Below are positions 48,809 to 57,117 of a stretch of 64,000 nucleotides of DNA, piece by piece (the stretch's first letter is position 1; each line of letters opens with the position of its first letter). The notes under the pieces are model-generated. The model worked only from the letters and a program-made list of their open reading frames with translations. It made no database searches and was not told where the DNA came from. The DNA is taken from NCBI RefSeq assembly GCF_900107695.1, contig NZ_FNQP01000017.1:16534-80533 (forward strand). Direction: 5' to 3'. Made by a program: the position numbers and the translations under genes. The stretch comes from Thiothrix caldifontis. GTDB taxonomy: Bacteria; Pseudomonadota; Gammaproteobacteria; Thiotrichales; Thiotrichaceae.

Positions 48809-49812
48809 CCGGCTTTGTCCATGATCTTGACCGCTTCAGCATTGTGTTTGCCGAGTTCGGACAAGTTCAGGCTATCCGCTTTGAATTCGCCCCAGCCTTT
48901 GAGCATGTCACTGGGGGCAATCCCGGCTTTCACGGGGTATTCCTGATTGGCTTCGGCGTACCATTTTTGCGATTCGTCGTTAACCAAGAATTCCATCAGT
49001 TTGATGGCGTTATCCTTGTTTTTGGCAGTTTTGGTGACAGATGCGCCGCTGATATTGATGTGTGTGCCACGGTCGGATTGATTAGGCCAGAAGATTGCGA
49101 CTTTTTCCGCAGCGGCTTTGTCTTCCGCCTCTTCACCCGTCAGCATTTGCCCGTAATAGTAGGTGTTGGCAAGCGCAATGTCGCATTGCCCAGCCGCTGC
49201 TGCTTTGATTTGGTCACGGTCGCCGCCTTCGGGTGGACGCGCAAAGTTTTTCACCAAACCGTCCGCCCATGCCTGTGCCTTTTCCGCGCCGTTCACTGCA
49301 ATCATCGAACCCAGCATTGACTGGTTGTAGATATTGTCGGAAGAGCGTACACAAATGCGACCTTTCCATTTCGGATCAGCCAAATCTTCGTAAGTGGAAA
49401 GTTCTTCCGGCTTCACTTTGTCTTTCACGTAAAAGATCGGGCGGGCGCGGGACGTGAGGCCAAACCACTGATGCGAAGGGTCACGTAGGTTTTCAGGAAT
49501 TTCTTTTTTCAAGATTTCGGATTCGACTGGTTGAGTCAGTTCCATTTCTACGGCACGGTATAAACGACCTGCATCCGCCGTCATCAGCAGATCGGCAGGG
49601 GTATTTTCCCCTTCAAGTTTAAGGCGTTCCAAGAGTGCATCATCTTTGCCCGTCACAAGGTTAACTTTAATGCCGGTCTGTTCAGTAAATTTGTCGAACA
49701 ATGGCTTGATCAGTTGTTCTTTACGGGCGGAATAGACGTTGACTTCACCATCAGCGAATGCAGGGGTGGCAATGCTGACAAGCAATAATGACAATGCAAT
49801 TTTTTTGAACAT
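48799..49812 (-). CDS. fbpA: Periplasmic ferric-iron-binding protein
   Basis: A 337-residue solute-binding protein with a signal peptide (cleavage after ATPAFA) and mature start DGEVNVYSARKEQLIKP, typical of FbpA. The adjacent tyrosines of the iron site are in NTYYYGQML. I chose the ATG at 49812, behind GAGG, directly before the signal peptide. A Fur-like sequence lies 66 bp upstream. Confidence 0.92.
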   Translation of the reverse strand: MFKKIALSLLLVSIATPAFADGEVNVYSARKEQLIKPLFDKFTEQTGIKVNLVTGKDDALLERLKLEGENTPADLLMTADAGRLYRAVEMELTQPVESEILKKEIPENLRDPSHQWFGLTSRARPIFYVKDKVKPEELSTYEDLADPKWKGRICVRSSDNIYNQSMLGSMIAVNGAEKAQAWADGLVKNFARPPEGGDRDQIKAAAAGQCDIALANTYYYGQMLTGEEAEDKAAAEKVAIFWPNQSDRGTHINISGASVTKTAKNKDNAIKLMEFLVNDESQKWYAEANQEYPVKAGIAPSDMLKGWGEFKADSLNLSELGKHNAEAVKIMDKAGWK

Positions 49813-49877
49813 AGGGTCTGCCTCTATTGCAAACATGAATAAGAAGAGTTCGCATTATCTATATTTCCACTGATAAT

Positions 49878-49896
49878 GCAAGCAATTCTCATTATT
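49878..49896 (-). promoter_or_regulatory. Fur-box-like site upstream of fbpA
   Basis: On the minus strand AATAATGAGAATTGCTTGC matches the first two hexamers of the Fur consensus (GATAATGATAAT...) well and the third poorly. It lies between the porin gene and fbpA, where an fbpABC promoter is expected. Confidence 0.5.
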
Positions 49897-49907
49897 TCAT
49901 TAGGGGG

Positions 49908-50801
49908 TTAAAATTCGTAAGCCACTTGTAAGGTGACGACATCTTCTTTCGCACCATCATAGCCTTCGTTATTCATGTATTCCGCCGCGAAACTGGCTTT
50001 TTCATAAACGGGCATCCGGTAAGCGATACCTGTCGCCGTTTCGGGCAGTTCCAGTGCTTCGGCATCCTTGGTTTGTTGATAGGCCAGCGCCACGGTGCGG
50101 TCATTGCCGAGATCAAAACCGACTTCCAGGTTGCTGGCAGAAGGTTTGGTGGTGGTATCGTCTGCCAACGTGATTTCCTCAACGGCAATGTGTTCGGCAA
50201 TAACATTGAATGCCCCCACTTTACCGGAAGCATGGACACCGACACCCGCTGCGGCCTTATCGTTCACGTCAGAGAGGTAACTTACGCCTGCACTCAGGTT
50301 ATCGTTGCTGTAATCCAGATTTGCACCGTAGGAGTCGATTTTGTCGCTACCGTTTTCATCGTCTTTGAAAACGTAGGCAGAACCCGACATTGCCCCGGCA
50401 CTCATTCCCAGTTGCACGGCTTCTTCTTGCGTTTCTGCCAGCTCCAGCGTTAAGGGATCGGACACCATATTGCTGTCGAATTTGCCGAAAGGTACGTACA
50501 TGCGCCCGGCGGTAATGTCAGTGCCTTCACGCGGGTGGAAGGTGACAGTGGCTTCATCCACGGCGATATTATCGTCGTTTTCACCTTGTTCGTAGAGGAA
50601 TAGTAGATGTCCGTCGATCTTGTCATTCAGTTTATTGTCGATGCCTAGTTCCACGGTGGGTACGGTGAGGTCACTGGTGTCTCCGTCATCATTGCTGACG
50701 AATCCGGCTTCGACTTCGACCACGCCACTCAAGGTGGTTTCGGCGTAAGCGGGGGCAGCAACACTGGCTGCAATCATCAGGCTGAGTAAGGTCTTTTTCA
50801 T
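49908..50801 (-). CDS. LbtU-like outer-membrane (siderophore) porin
   Basis: A 297-residue protein with a cleavable signal peptide (AAPAYAE) and a beta-barrel pattern of alternating strands ending in a C-terminal Phe (QVAYEF), the outer-membrane insertion signal. ITAGRMYVPFGKFDSN resembles the LbtU family, whose Legionella member takes up legiobactin. Acid-rich loops fit metal binding. It is last in the imelysin operon and directly upstream of fbpABC, so passage of iron or a ferric chelate is likely. A generic porin is the alternative. Confidence 0.7.
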   Translation of the reverse strand: MKKTLLSLMIAASVAAPAYAETTLSGVVEVEAGFVSNDDGDTSDLTVPTVELGIDNKLNDKIDGHLLFLYEQGENDDNIAVDEATVTFHPREGTDITAGRMYVPFGKFDSNMVSDPLTLELAETQEEAVQLGMSAGAMSGSAYVFKDDENGSDKIDSYGANLDYSNDNLSAGVSYLSDVNDKAAAGVGVHASGKVGAFNVIAEHIAVEEITLADDTTTKPSASNLEVGFDLGNDRTVALAYQQTKDAEALELPETATGIAYRMPVYEKASFAAEYMNNEGYDGAKEDVVTLQVAYEF

Positions 50802-50850
50802 GCTAGAACTCCAAAATTATCGCTTTTTAAGAGCATTGGCTTGTCCGTTT

Positions 50851-51963
50851 TCATGACAGCACCACATGGTTATCCCACAACGTGTCGGGATAGTGGTGCA
50901 GCAGACTGGCTGATGCAGGTTGTAAGGTTGAGGGAAAGGTGTGTATGCCGCCGGTGGCATCCGAGACGAGAAATTGTTGCTTATCCGCCAGAAACGCAAT
51001 GCCGCTTGGTTCCGGTAGGGGATGCGCGTGCAGGAAACGGTGTTCGCGGGTACTCCAGAAACTGGTGTGATTACCACGAGGTGAGGATACCGCAAGGATG
51101 TGTTGCTGCGGGTCATACGCCAAATCCGCCATATAGCCGCTGAAACGTGCCACATCCGCAGTGCTAATGTCGAGCAATTGCAAATCGCCGCCACGTTCTT
51201 GCCATGCCACTAACGAAGCAGGTTGCTGGCGGTATAAGTCACCTTCGTATTGCAGCGCTACACCGACATTGCCATCAGCGGTGGCGATCAGGTGGCGAAT
51301 GCTGAGGTAGCGGTCGGGCAAACGGTATTCGTCGATTTTTTTGCCGCTGGCAGCGTCGATATACACCAAGGAGGGTTGCATGGTGTCGAGGTTGAGTTTG
51401 CGCCGCCCGAAATCGGGGTGGGTTTCGATGCCGCCATTGGCGACGACCAGTGTTTTGCCGTCAGGCATGAGTTGGACTTCGTGCGGATCAAGCCCGAAGG
51501 TGTCGTATTCGCCCAGATGTTGGAAGGTTTGGCTATCGCGGATGCCAAGTACGCCGCGTTTTGCATCAAAATGGTTTTCGGTGGTGAATAGCACATCGCC
51601 TTGGGCAGACAGGCAGCCGTGACCATCAAAATGGTGTCCGGCAGTGGCAGGGATGCGCTGCATACCGTTAGACCAATTGACCACTGCGCATTCAAAGCCG
51701 GGGCGTCTGCCAAACAGAATTACCCGCCCATCGTGCAGTGGTAACATGCCATGACCGCGAAACGGCACGGCTTGTGAATCGGTAGTGCCGCTTGCAATAT
51801 CCAGTCGGGTGAGGAAATGCCCGCCTGCCGGATTATCACTGGCTGAATACAGGATTGTCGCGCAGGGGGTGGCAGCACTGGTGAGTTTCATCAGTTTATT
51901 CACGCCTAAGGCTGCACCGAATGTGCCAGCCGTGGTGAGTAATAAAAAGGCGCGGCGATTCAT
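50851..51963 (-). CDS. DUF1513 beta-propeller protein with Tat-like signal
   Basis: A 370-residue protein with a twin-arginine start MNRRAFLLLTTAG and repeated propeller-like strands (GHGMLPLHDGRVILFGRRPG, DPHEVQLMPDGKTLVVANGG). DUF1513 proteins occur with imelysins and DUF1111-type oxidoreductases in iron-regulated operons; their reaction is unknown. Three bases separate it from the preceding imelysin-like gene. Confidence 0.82.
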   Translation of the reverse strand: MNRRAFLLLTTAGTFGAALGVNKLMKLTSAATPCATILYSASDNPAGGHFLTRLDIASGTTDSQAVPFRGHGMLPLHDGRVILFGRRPGFECAVVNWSNGMQRIPATAGHHFDGHGCLSAQGDVLFTTENHFDAKRGVLGIRDSQTFQHLGEYDTFGLDPHEVQLMPDGKTLVVANGGIETHPDFGRRKLNLDTMQPSLVYIDAASGKKIDEYRLPDRYLSIRHLIATADGNVGVALQYEGDLYRQQPASLVAWQERGGDLQLLDISTADVARFSGYMADLAYDPQQHILAVSSPRGNHTSFWSTREHRFLHAHPLPEPSGIAFLADKQQFLVSDATGGIHTFPSTLQPASASLLHHYPDTLWDNHVVLS

Positions 51964-51966
51964 GGT

Positions 51967-53154
51967 TTAATCCCCATCATTATCGTTAAAACCGAGTTGT
52001 ACACCCATGACTTTGGCAAGCTGACGTTTGATGCCCATTTGGATGTCGTTACCGAGGTAGTAGTAACCGTCGAGTGCTTTGCTGTTGCCCGTCCTGATCA
52101 ATTCAAATGGGTCGCTGGCGGGAACCGGCAGTTTGAGGTAATTATCCAGCCGCATTTCCATTGCATCGGCGACGAACTTTTCGATTTCACGTCGGTTATG
52201 GTCACGCAGCCATTGCAGAATACCGCCGTCTTTTACAATACGCTGCATTCCTGCGACATTGGCGCGAACGACTTGCACGGAATAGCCACTGCGCCATGCT
52301 TCTAGTTGGTAGGCGTTAGAGGTATTCAGCACTTCTTGCTTGCCTTCGGTATTGAGGTCAATGCCTTTGCCAAGTGGATTGCCGATGCGGTTTTTGCTGA
52401 ACTTCTCGGCGGACTGAAACAGCTTACCCACCAGTAAATCCACTGCTTGACGTGAGCTGGCGAAGGTGGCATTGCCTTTATCAGCAGTGCGGAACGCAGT
52501 GGCGTAGCCGTTTTTGTCATTGATCCAAGCCTCGGCAATGGTGTGCAACGTGGTTTGCAATAGCTCGCTGGCGGCTTGCACGTAAGCACAGCGGCGTTTG
52601 CCTGTGTCACCTTGGAAGGCGGCAAGCTGGTCAGCATCGCTTTTATCACGGTCGAACAGCAGGAATTCGAATGTGCCTAAGCCTTGCCCACCTACGCCTG
52701 CTTTTTCCACTGCTTCCACGGTCAACGGGGATGTAGCGTTTAATAAACCGTTGATCACCGCTTTTTTGGGGGGATTGAAGTTGACCTTGAAGTCAATTTG
52801 GTCTTCGATGGCAGGGCCAAACATGAGCGCATCAGTACGATGCCATGCTAGTAGGGTTTCTCCCCAACCTTCGCGCAAAACTTTGAAGTGTTCGGCAGTG
52901 GGTTCGCTACAAAAGGTTTTGCTGCGTTGGGTGAGGGTGTTGGCAGTGACATCCAACTCGCGGTACAGCGGGATGATTGCGCCATCGACAACTTGTGCCA
53001 GCAATTTGTCTGCATTGGGAATTGGCGTTGCGGGGGCAACAGTCGTGGCCACTTCTTTGACTTCTGTTTCGACTGGTGGGGCCTCGTTTGCCAATAACAG
53101 GCTAGGAAGCAGGAGTAGGCAGCAGCCAATTTGTTTAAACATCGTCATTCTCAT
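51967..53154 (-). CDS. Imelysin-like protein lacking the GxHxxE histidine
   Basis: A 395-residue periplasmic protein with signal peptide (LLLLPSLLLANEA) and the imelysin fold, for example GWGETLLAWHRTDALMFGP in the first half. Where functional imelysins have GxHxxE, this one reads GLGTFEFLLFD, so the metal-binding His is replaced. It is downstream of a diheme protein and a canonical imelysin, and overlaps the former by one base. It may be a structural or non-iron-binding partner. Confidence 0.82.
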   Translation of the reverse strand: MRMTMFKQIGCCLLLLPSLLLANEAPPVETEVKEVATTVAPATPIPNADKLLAQVVDGAIIPLYRELDVTANTLTQRSKTFCSEPTAEHFKVLREGWGETLLAWHRTDALMFGPAIEDQIDFKVNFNPPKKAVINGLLNATSPLTVEAVEKAGVGGQGLGTFEFLLFDRDKSDADQLAAFQGDTGKRRCAYVQAASELLQTTLHTIAEAWINDKNGYATAFRTADKGNATFASSRQAVDLLVGKLFQSAEKFSKNRIGNPLGKGIDLNTEGKQEVLNTSNAYQLEAWRSGYSVQVVRANVAGMQRIVKDGGILQWLRDHNRREIEKFVADAMEMRLDNYLKLPVPASDPFELIRTGNSKALDGYYYLGNDIQMGIKRQLAKVMGVQLGFNDNDGD

Positions 53155-54446
53155 TACAGCGAGTTCAGGAAGCGCAACAAGGCTTCCCGCTCTGGTTTGT
53201 TGAGGGCAAGCACGTTTTGCTTGGCAGGTTCAGCTTCGCCGCCGTGCCAAAGGATGGCTTCCAGCAGGTTGCGGGCGCGTCCATCGTGCAGGAAACGGGT
53301 ATGTCCACTGAGCTTTGCGGTGATACCAATACCCCACAGCGGTGGAGTGCGCCATTCTTGCCCACTGGCAGCAAAGTCGGGGCGATGGTCGGCTAAACCT
53401 GCACCCATATCATGCAGCAAGAGGTCGCTGTATGGCTGATGTGCTTGTGCGGCTAAGGCTGGGAAAGTGGGGATATGGCAAGCCGCACACCCGCTTTGCT
53501 TGAATAAGCGTTCACCTTGTAGCACTTGTGGGTCAGTTACCTCACGGCGAGGTGGCACACGTTGGGCGTTAACGTGGAATACCACTTTATCCAGCAGGTC
53601 ATCAGGAATTTCGGGTTTGCCGCCGTCAGGCAGGTGGTGGCAATCGGTTTGTGCAGCCGTGCAGGGCTGTTCGGGAAAACGGGTATTGGTAATGCCAATG
53701 TCGTTACGGAAGGCATCCGCACTTTGCTGGGCAATACTGGGTTGGTTCGCTTTCCAGCTAAACCGTCCCAGTACGATTTGCTGTTGCTGGATGTCCCACA
53801 CTTGGTTGGCTTTGCCGGAAATACCGTCGTCGTTTTTATCGTCGGGGTCGGCATTGGCGAGAATTTCGGCGGCGGGGATGCTTTCCAGCAAGCCCATGCC
53901 GAACAATGCCGGGGCAACGCGCACGGAGTGCTGTACGTCGGGGTGCATTGCGCCGTAGTTCAAACTATCGAGATGCAGCTTAGGTTGTTGCAGGGTGTAA
54001 GTTTCACCATCGGCAAATTGCCCGTGGACTTCGGTGTAGCTAAAACGTGGGGTGGCTTCACCCGGCAAGCCTTTGTTGCCGAGCGGTTGCAGGTGATCGC
54101 CATAAATGGGTTCGGGCGCGACGCCTAGGGTTTTGGCTACCATCAGTTGTTCCGCTGTGGTGGCAGGGATACTGAGTTTGACGATAGTCGAGAGGAACGG
54201 TTCGGTTGCCGTTAGCGGCGGATGCCCGCGCCCGTGCTGCACATGGCAAGCAATGCAGCTATTCGCTTTGAACAATGGCCCCAGGCCATCCCTAGCGGTA
54301 GTGGACGCGGGCGCACTGACCCACGGTTGCTGGAAGAACGCGCCACCCACGGCGAAATCCTCGTGCTGTTGTAAATTGTCATCGCTGTTGGCTAGCCCCG
54401 GCAGCACCAGTAGGCTGCACAAGGCAATGGCTAGGGTCGATTGCAT
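53154..54446 (-). CDS. Periplasmic diheme oxidoreductase (DUF1111)
   Basis: A 430-residue exported protein with two c-type heme sites, CIACH at residues 64-68 and CAACH near 325. The overall layout fits the DUF1111/di-heme oxidoreductase (DHOR) family, distantly related to bacterial cytochrome c peroxidases. Located between two imelysin genes, it may change the redox state of iron for uptake; that is an inference. Its ATG follows directly on the stop of the upstream imelysin gene. Confidence 0.85.
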   Translation of the reverse strand: MQSTLAIALCSLLVLPGLANSDDNLQQHEDFAVGGAFFQQPWVSAPASTTARDGLGPLFKANSCIACHVQHGRGHPPLTATEPFLSTIVKLSIPATTAEQLMVAKTLGVAPEPIYGDHLQPLGNKGLPGEATPRFSYTEVHGQFADGETYTLQQPKLHLDSLNYGAMHPDVQHSVRVAPALFGMGLLESIPAAEILANADPDDKNDDGISGKANQVWDIQQQQIVLGRFSWKANQPSIAQQSADAFRNDIGITNTRFPEQPCTAAQTDCHHLPDGGKPEIPDDLLDKVVFHVNAQRVPPRREVTDPQVLQGERLFKQSGCAACHIPTFPALAAQAHQPYSDLLLHDMGAGLADHRPDFAASGQEWRTPPLWGIGITAKLSGHTRFLHDGRARNLLEAILWHGGEAEPAKQNVLALNKPEREALLRFLNSL

Positions 54447-55685
54447 TTATCCACCAAATGAGTCGCTGCTCTCCGGGTTAAGGCTGTCCACGCCGACGGC
54501 TTTGGCAGCCGCTTCGATGTCACCCGTTTGGCTGCGCAACGCCGCAATCGTGGCTTTGATGCGCTTGTTACCGTCCTTGTTATCGGGGGTAATTTGCTGG
54601 TCGAAATTTTCACCGTTTTTCGCCGCTTCCACAATGGCTTCGGCTTTTTGTTGGGTGTCGGCGAGCTTGCTGACCAAGGTTTCGCTGGCTTTGGCATCTT
54701 TGGCGGCAACCAGTTGGGCGAGGCTTGCACCTGCTACTTTTGTGCCATCGGTGCGGGTGTAGGTGCCGTTGAAAATGTTCTGGATGCTGCGGGCATTCTC
54801 AGCAATGTCGTTGTGGGTGTTGTCGCTGAAGCAGGAATGTTCGTCTTCCTGTGAATGTGCCAGCAGTGCCACGTTCATACGTTCACCTGCAAGTTCGCCA
54901 AGACTTAGGCTGCCCATGCCGAATAACATGCGGCGCAGGGCTTCTTTTTCATCCAGTTCGAGGAAGGCGGAGCGGTAGTTGCCTGCTTTGCCATCTGTCC
55001 AGTCGTCCGCCATTTGTTGCATATCGGCAAGCAGTAAATCGGTGGCGGCCTTCAGGTATTCAGCGCGGCGTTCGCAGTTACCATTGGTGCAAGCGTCACC
55101 TTTGGCGTAATCGGTGTGGGGGCGTTTACCGGTATCTGTGGGATCTTCGTTAAAATCTTGTCCCCACAGCAGGAATTCAATGGCGTGGTAACCAGTGGCA
55201 ACATTGGCTTCAGAACCGCCTTTTTCTTGTGAGGCTTTCAGTAGTTCCGCGTCGATTTTGTCTGTGCCTGCAATGATATTGGCGGTGGCAAATTTATTAC
55301 CTTCCTCGTGGTCGTAAGTATCGGTTTTGACGTAATCAATCAAACCTTCATCGAGCGGCCATGCGTTAACTTGACCTTCCCACTCGTCCACATTGGGGTT
55401 GCCGAAACGGAAGGCTTCGGTTTGGCTGTAAGGTTTGCGGGCGGCAAGCCATGCGTCTTTGGCAGCTTGTTGGGTGTCGGCGTTAGGGGTAGCAATGAAC
55501 GCATCGACTTTTTCTTGTAATACCGTGACAGCGGCGAGGGTGTCGCTGAAATTGGCGCTGGCAAGGTTGACGTAATTTTCCATGACAGCCTTGGCTGTGA
55601 CAGTTTCAGCACTGACCATGAGGGGGGCGGCGCAAAGCATCCCGCCGAGTAGGGCGGCTGATACGATCTGGCGAATGGATTTCAT
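54447..55685 (-). CDS. Imelysin-family iron-regulated protein
   Basis: A 412-residue periplasmic protein with signal peptide (MVSAE) and the imelysin motif GYHAIE at 165-170, giving H167 and E170 as likely metal ligands. Further features are FRFGNPNVDEWEGQVNAWPLDEGLIDYV and a C-terminal LNPESSDSFGG. Imelysins (ICMP/IrpA/EfeO relatives) are linked to iron acquisition. I chose the ATG at 55685, with GGAGA upstream. First gene of the imelysin-DHOR-imelysin-DUF1513 set. Confidence 0.88.
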   Translation of the reverse strand: MKSIRQIVSAALLGGMLCAAPLMVSAETVTAKAVMENYVNLASANFSDTLAAVTVLQEKVDAFIATPNADTQQAAKDAWLAARKPYSQTEAFRFGNPNVDEWEGQVNAWPLDEGLIDYVKTDTYDHEEGNKFATANIIAGTDKIDAELLKASQEKGGSEANVATGYHAIEFLLWGQDFNEDPTDTGKRPHTDYAKGDACTNGNCERRAEYLKAATDLLLADMQQMADDWTDGKAGNYRSAFLELDEKEALRRMLFGMGSLSLGELAGERMNVALLAHSQEDEHSCFSDNTHNDIAENARSIQNIFNGTYTRTDGTKVAGASLAQLVAAKDAKASETLVSKLADTQQKAEAIVEAAKNGENFDQQITPDNKDGNKRIKATIAALRSQTGDIEAAAKAVGVDSLNPESSDSFGG

Positions 55686-55760
55686 GTATTGTCTCCGAAA
55701 AAACACGTCTGGCTAAGCGATTAGGCAACTGGCTGGAGTGTAAAGTATTGAATGAAAAGG

Positions 55761-55955
55761 TTACTTAGTTGATTCTTCAGGGGGGCGGTTGGTGACCGGT
55801 TGTTTGTCTGCGTCATCATCTGCCGAGGTGAGAATCAGGTTGCCCCGGCGGGTAATGGTCAGACAGTAAGGCCGCTTGCCGTGCTGAAGAATGATCTTTT
55901 TGCAACCGCGCATCAATTCTTCCAGATTGACGCGGTGTGGTTCGACATCGGTCAT
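55761..55955 (-). CDS. hemP: Hemin uptake protein HemP family
   Basis: A 64-residue protein whose core, IILQHGKRPYCLTITRRGNLILT, matches the short HemP/HmuP family found in iron and heme uptake loci, where members activate uptake genes. The ATG at 55955 has GGAG eight bases upstream; an alternative ATG at 55976 would overlap the bfd stop. It follows bfd by 17 bp. Confidence 0.75.
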   Translation of the reverse strand: MTDVEPHRVNLEELMRGCKKIILQHGKRPYCLTITRRGNLILTSADDDADKQPVTNRPPEESTK

Positions 55956-55972
55956 TCTCAAAGCTCCAGTCA

Positions 55973-56185
55973 TCATGCGAATGCACCTTGCATTAGGTTG
56001 AGGTTAAACAGAGAGGTTTCGGGGCTTAGGGTTTCTTCGATGACTTCACACGCGTGACCTCTGCAACGCCCACAGCATGTACCGACTTTTAGTTCCTGCT
56101 GAATCGCTTCTAAGGTGTCGTGGCCTTGTTTCACGGCTTTCTTGATCGCTTTGTCGGTCACAGAGTGGCAAATACAAACGTACAT
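55973..56185 (-). CDS. bfd: Bacterioferritin-associated ferredoxin
   Basis: Bfd is the [2Fe-2S] protein that reduces bacterioferritin to release stored iron, made under iron starvation. The 70-residue protein has the ligands as CIC at residues 4-6 and TCCGRC, with the common VCICHSVTDKAIKKA start. No bacterioferritin gene is in the window. It heads the leftward iron operon and has Fur-like dyads just upstream. Confidence 0.92.
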   Translation of the reverse strand: MYVCICHSVTDKAIKKAVKQGHDTLEAIQQELKVGTCCGRCRGHACEVIEETLSPETSLFNLNLMQGAFA

Positions 56186-56205
56186 ACATCATCCCCTAAA
56201 CAGTA

Positions 56206-56220
56206 ATCATTCTTAATGAT
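56206..56220. promoter_or_regulatory. Fur-like dyad upstream of bfd
   Basis: ATCATT-CTT-AATGAT is a perfect 6-3-6 palindrome 21 bp before the bfd ATG, close to the Fur consensus half-site AATGAT. It is well placed to repress the bfd-hemP transcript. Confidence 0.6.
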
Positions 56221-56279
56221 ATGCGGATGATAACGATGCGCATCTACAAATACAAGTGGTTCTCAGTTATTTTTTGAAA

Positions 56280-56294
56280 TGAGAAAAATTCTCA
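56280..56294. promoter_or_regulatory. Second Fur-like dyad
   Basis: TGAGAA-AAA-TTCTCA, a perfect palindrome of Fur-site form, in the 272-bp region between bfd and the small Cys-rich gene. It could serve either promoter. Confidence 0.5.
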
Positions 56295-56316
56295 AAAATT
56301 ACTTGACTCAAAAACA

Positions 56317-56335
56317 AGAATCATTATCATTATTT
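56317..56335. promoter_or_regulatory. Fur box between bfd and small Cys-rich gene
   Basis: The minus-strand sequence AATAATGATAATGATTCTT matches 15 of 19 positions of the Fur consensus, the best Fur site in the window. It lies about 120 bp before the rightward gene at 56458 and 130 bp before bfd, so it may control both. Confidence 0.7.
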
Positions 56336-56457
56336 GTATCTTACAGGTTTTGCCCTCTCCTCAAAACGGCAACAAAAGTAGCCAAGCCAGTGTATGACGT
56401 TGTAACTCCGCACCAGCCAGGTTATTTCTTTTTCACAAAGAAATAATGAGGTGTGTG

Positions 56458-56772
56458 ATGACGTTCTACGTAAACGCATGGCTTGATCGGGTTGACCCGT
56501 TTGTCAGCCTGCATAATCGGCATACTGGCGAACAAGTCGTCAGGTTTGACAAGGATGAGTTGCAGGAATGCCTTGAGCAGGGCGATTTCTGCCTGAGTGA
56601 ATTGTGTAACCCTTGTCAGAAGGTGCAACAAGAATTAGTCAAATGTTTGTTGCTGGCGCGGTGTTCCCATGACGTGCGGCAGCAACTGGACAGTATTTAC
56701 CGCCATTTTTTTCAGCCGCCTCCTGCGAGTGCGGACATTATTCCTTTCAGGGTAAAGCAAGCTGCCATGTAA
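56458..56772 (+). CDS. Small Cys-containing protein in the Fur-flanked locus
   Basis: A 104-residue soluble protein, MTFYVNAWLDRVDPFVSL at its start, that I cannot assign. It has six cysteines, including the pair LCNPC, and a compact helical middle; no signal peptide. I chose the ATG at 56458 for its GAGGT site; an ATG four codons upstream has a poorer one. It diverges from bfd across a region with three Fur-like dyads, so it is probably made under iron limitation. An iron-sulfur or heme-related role is possible but not shown. Confidence 0.65.
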   Translation: MTFYVNAWLDRVDPFVSLHNRHTGEQVVRFDKDELQECLEQGDFCLSELCNPCQKVQQELVKCLLLARCSHDVRQQLDSIYRHFFQPPPASADIIPFRVKQAAM

Positions 56773-56890
56773 CAGCAGCGTGACCATACCTGAGTTAACG
56801 TGTGTACAACTTGTCGGGTTAGCCTTCATAAAAATAACTCTGACCTGACAGGAATCCTGGTTCCTCTCTTGGAATTTTGAACATTAATAT

Positions 56891-56914
56891 GGGGGCGTAG
56901 GCCCCTTTCTTTTT
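56891..56914 (+). terminator. Terminator after the small Cys-containing gene
   Basis: GGGGC and GCCCC pair around a GTAG loop, followed by TTTCTTTTT. It lies ahead of the riboswitch and separates the two transcripts. Confidence 0.7.
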
Positions 56915-56949
56915 GTTGAAGTTTGTCTACCCGGCAATTACAATCCGCC

Positions 56950-57060
56950 TCGTCATTGGGGAGTAGCCTCCTTTCACTGAAAAGGGTCTGTATCAACATA
57001 ATTGACCGCACGGTCATGGTGCAGACAACGCCGGTTTGGCAAGACCTTTGACCATATGCC
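56950..57060 (+). ncRNA. yybP-ykoY manganese riboswitch
   Basis: The leader holds the class hallmarks in order: GGGGAGTAGCC, then TATCAACATA, then a hairpin arm and GGCAAGACCTTTGACC. These match the conserved bases of the yybP-ykoY RNA, which senses Mn2+ and commonly precedes Mn exporters including UPF0016 genes. Downstream, GCCGGG at 57070 can pair with CCCGGC at about 57100, next to the TGGAG ribosome site, which suggests control of translation. Ends are approximate. Confidence 0.85.
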
Positions 57061-57117
57061 TTCGGTACCGCCGGGAGGGTGTGTGGTCATTGGAAAACGC
57101 CCGGCTGTGGAGTTCTT

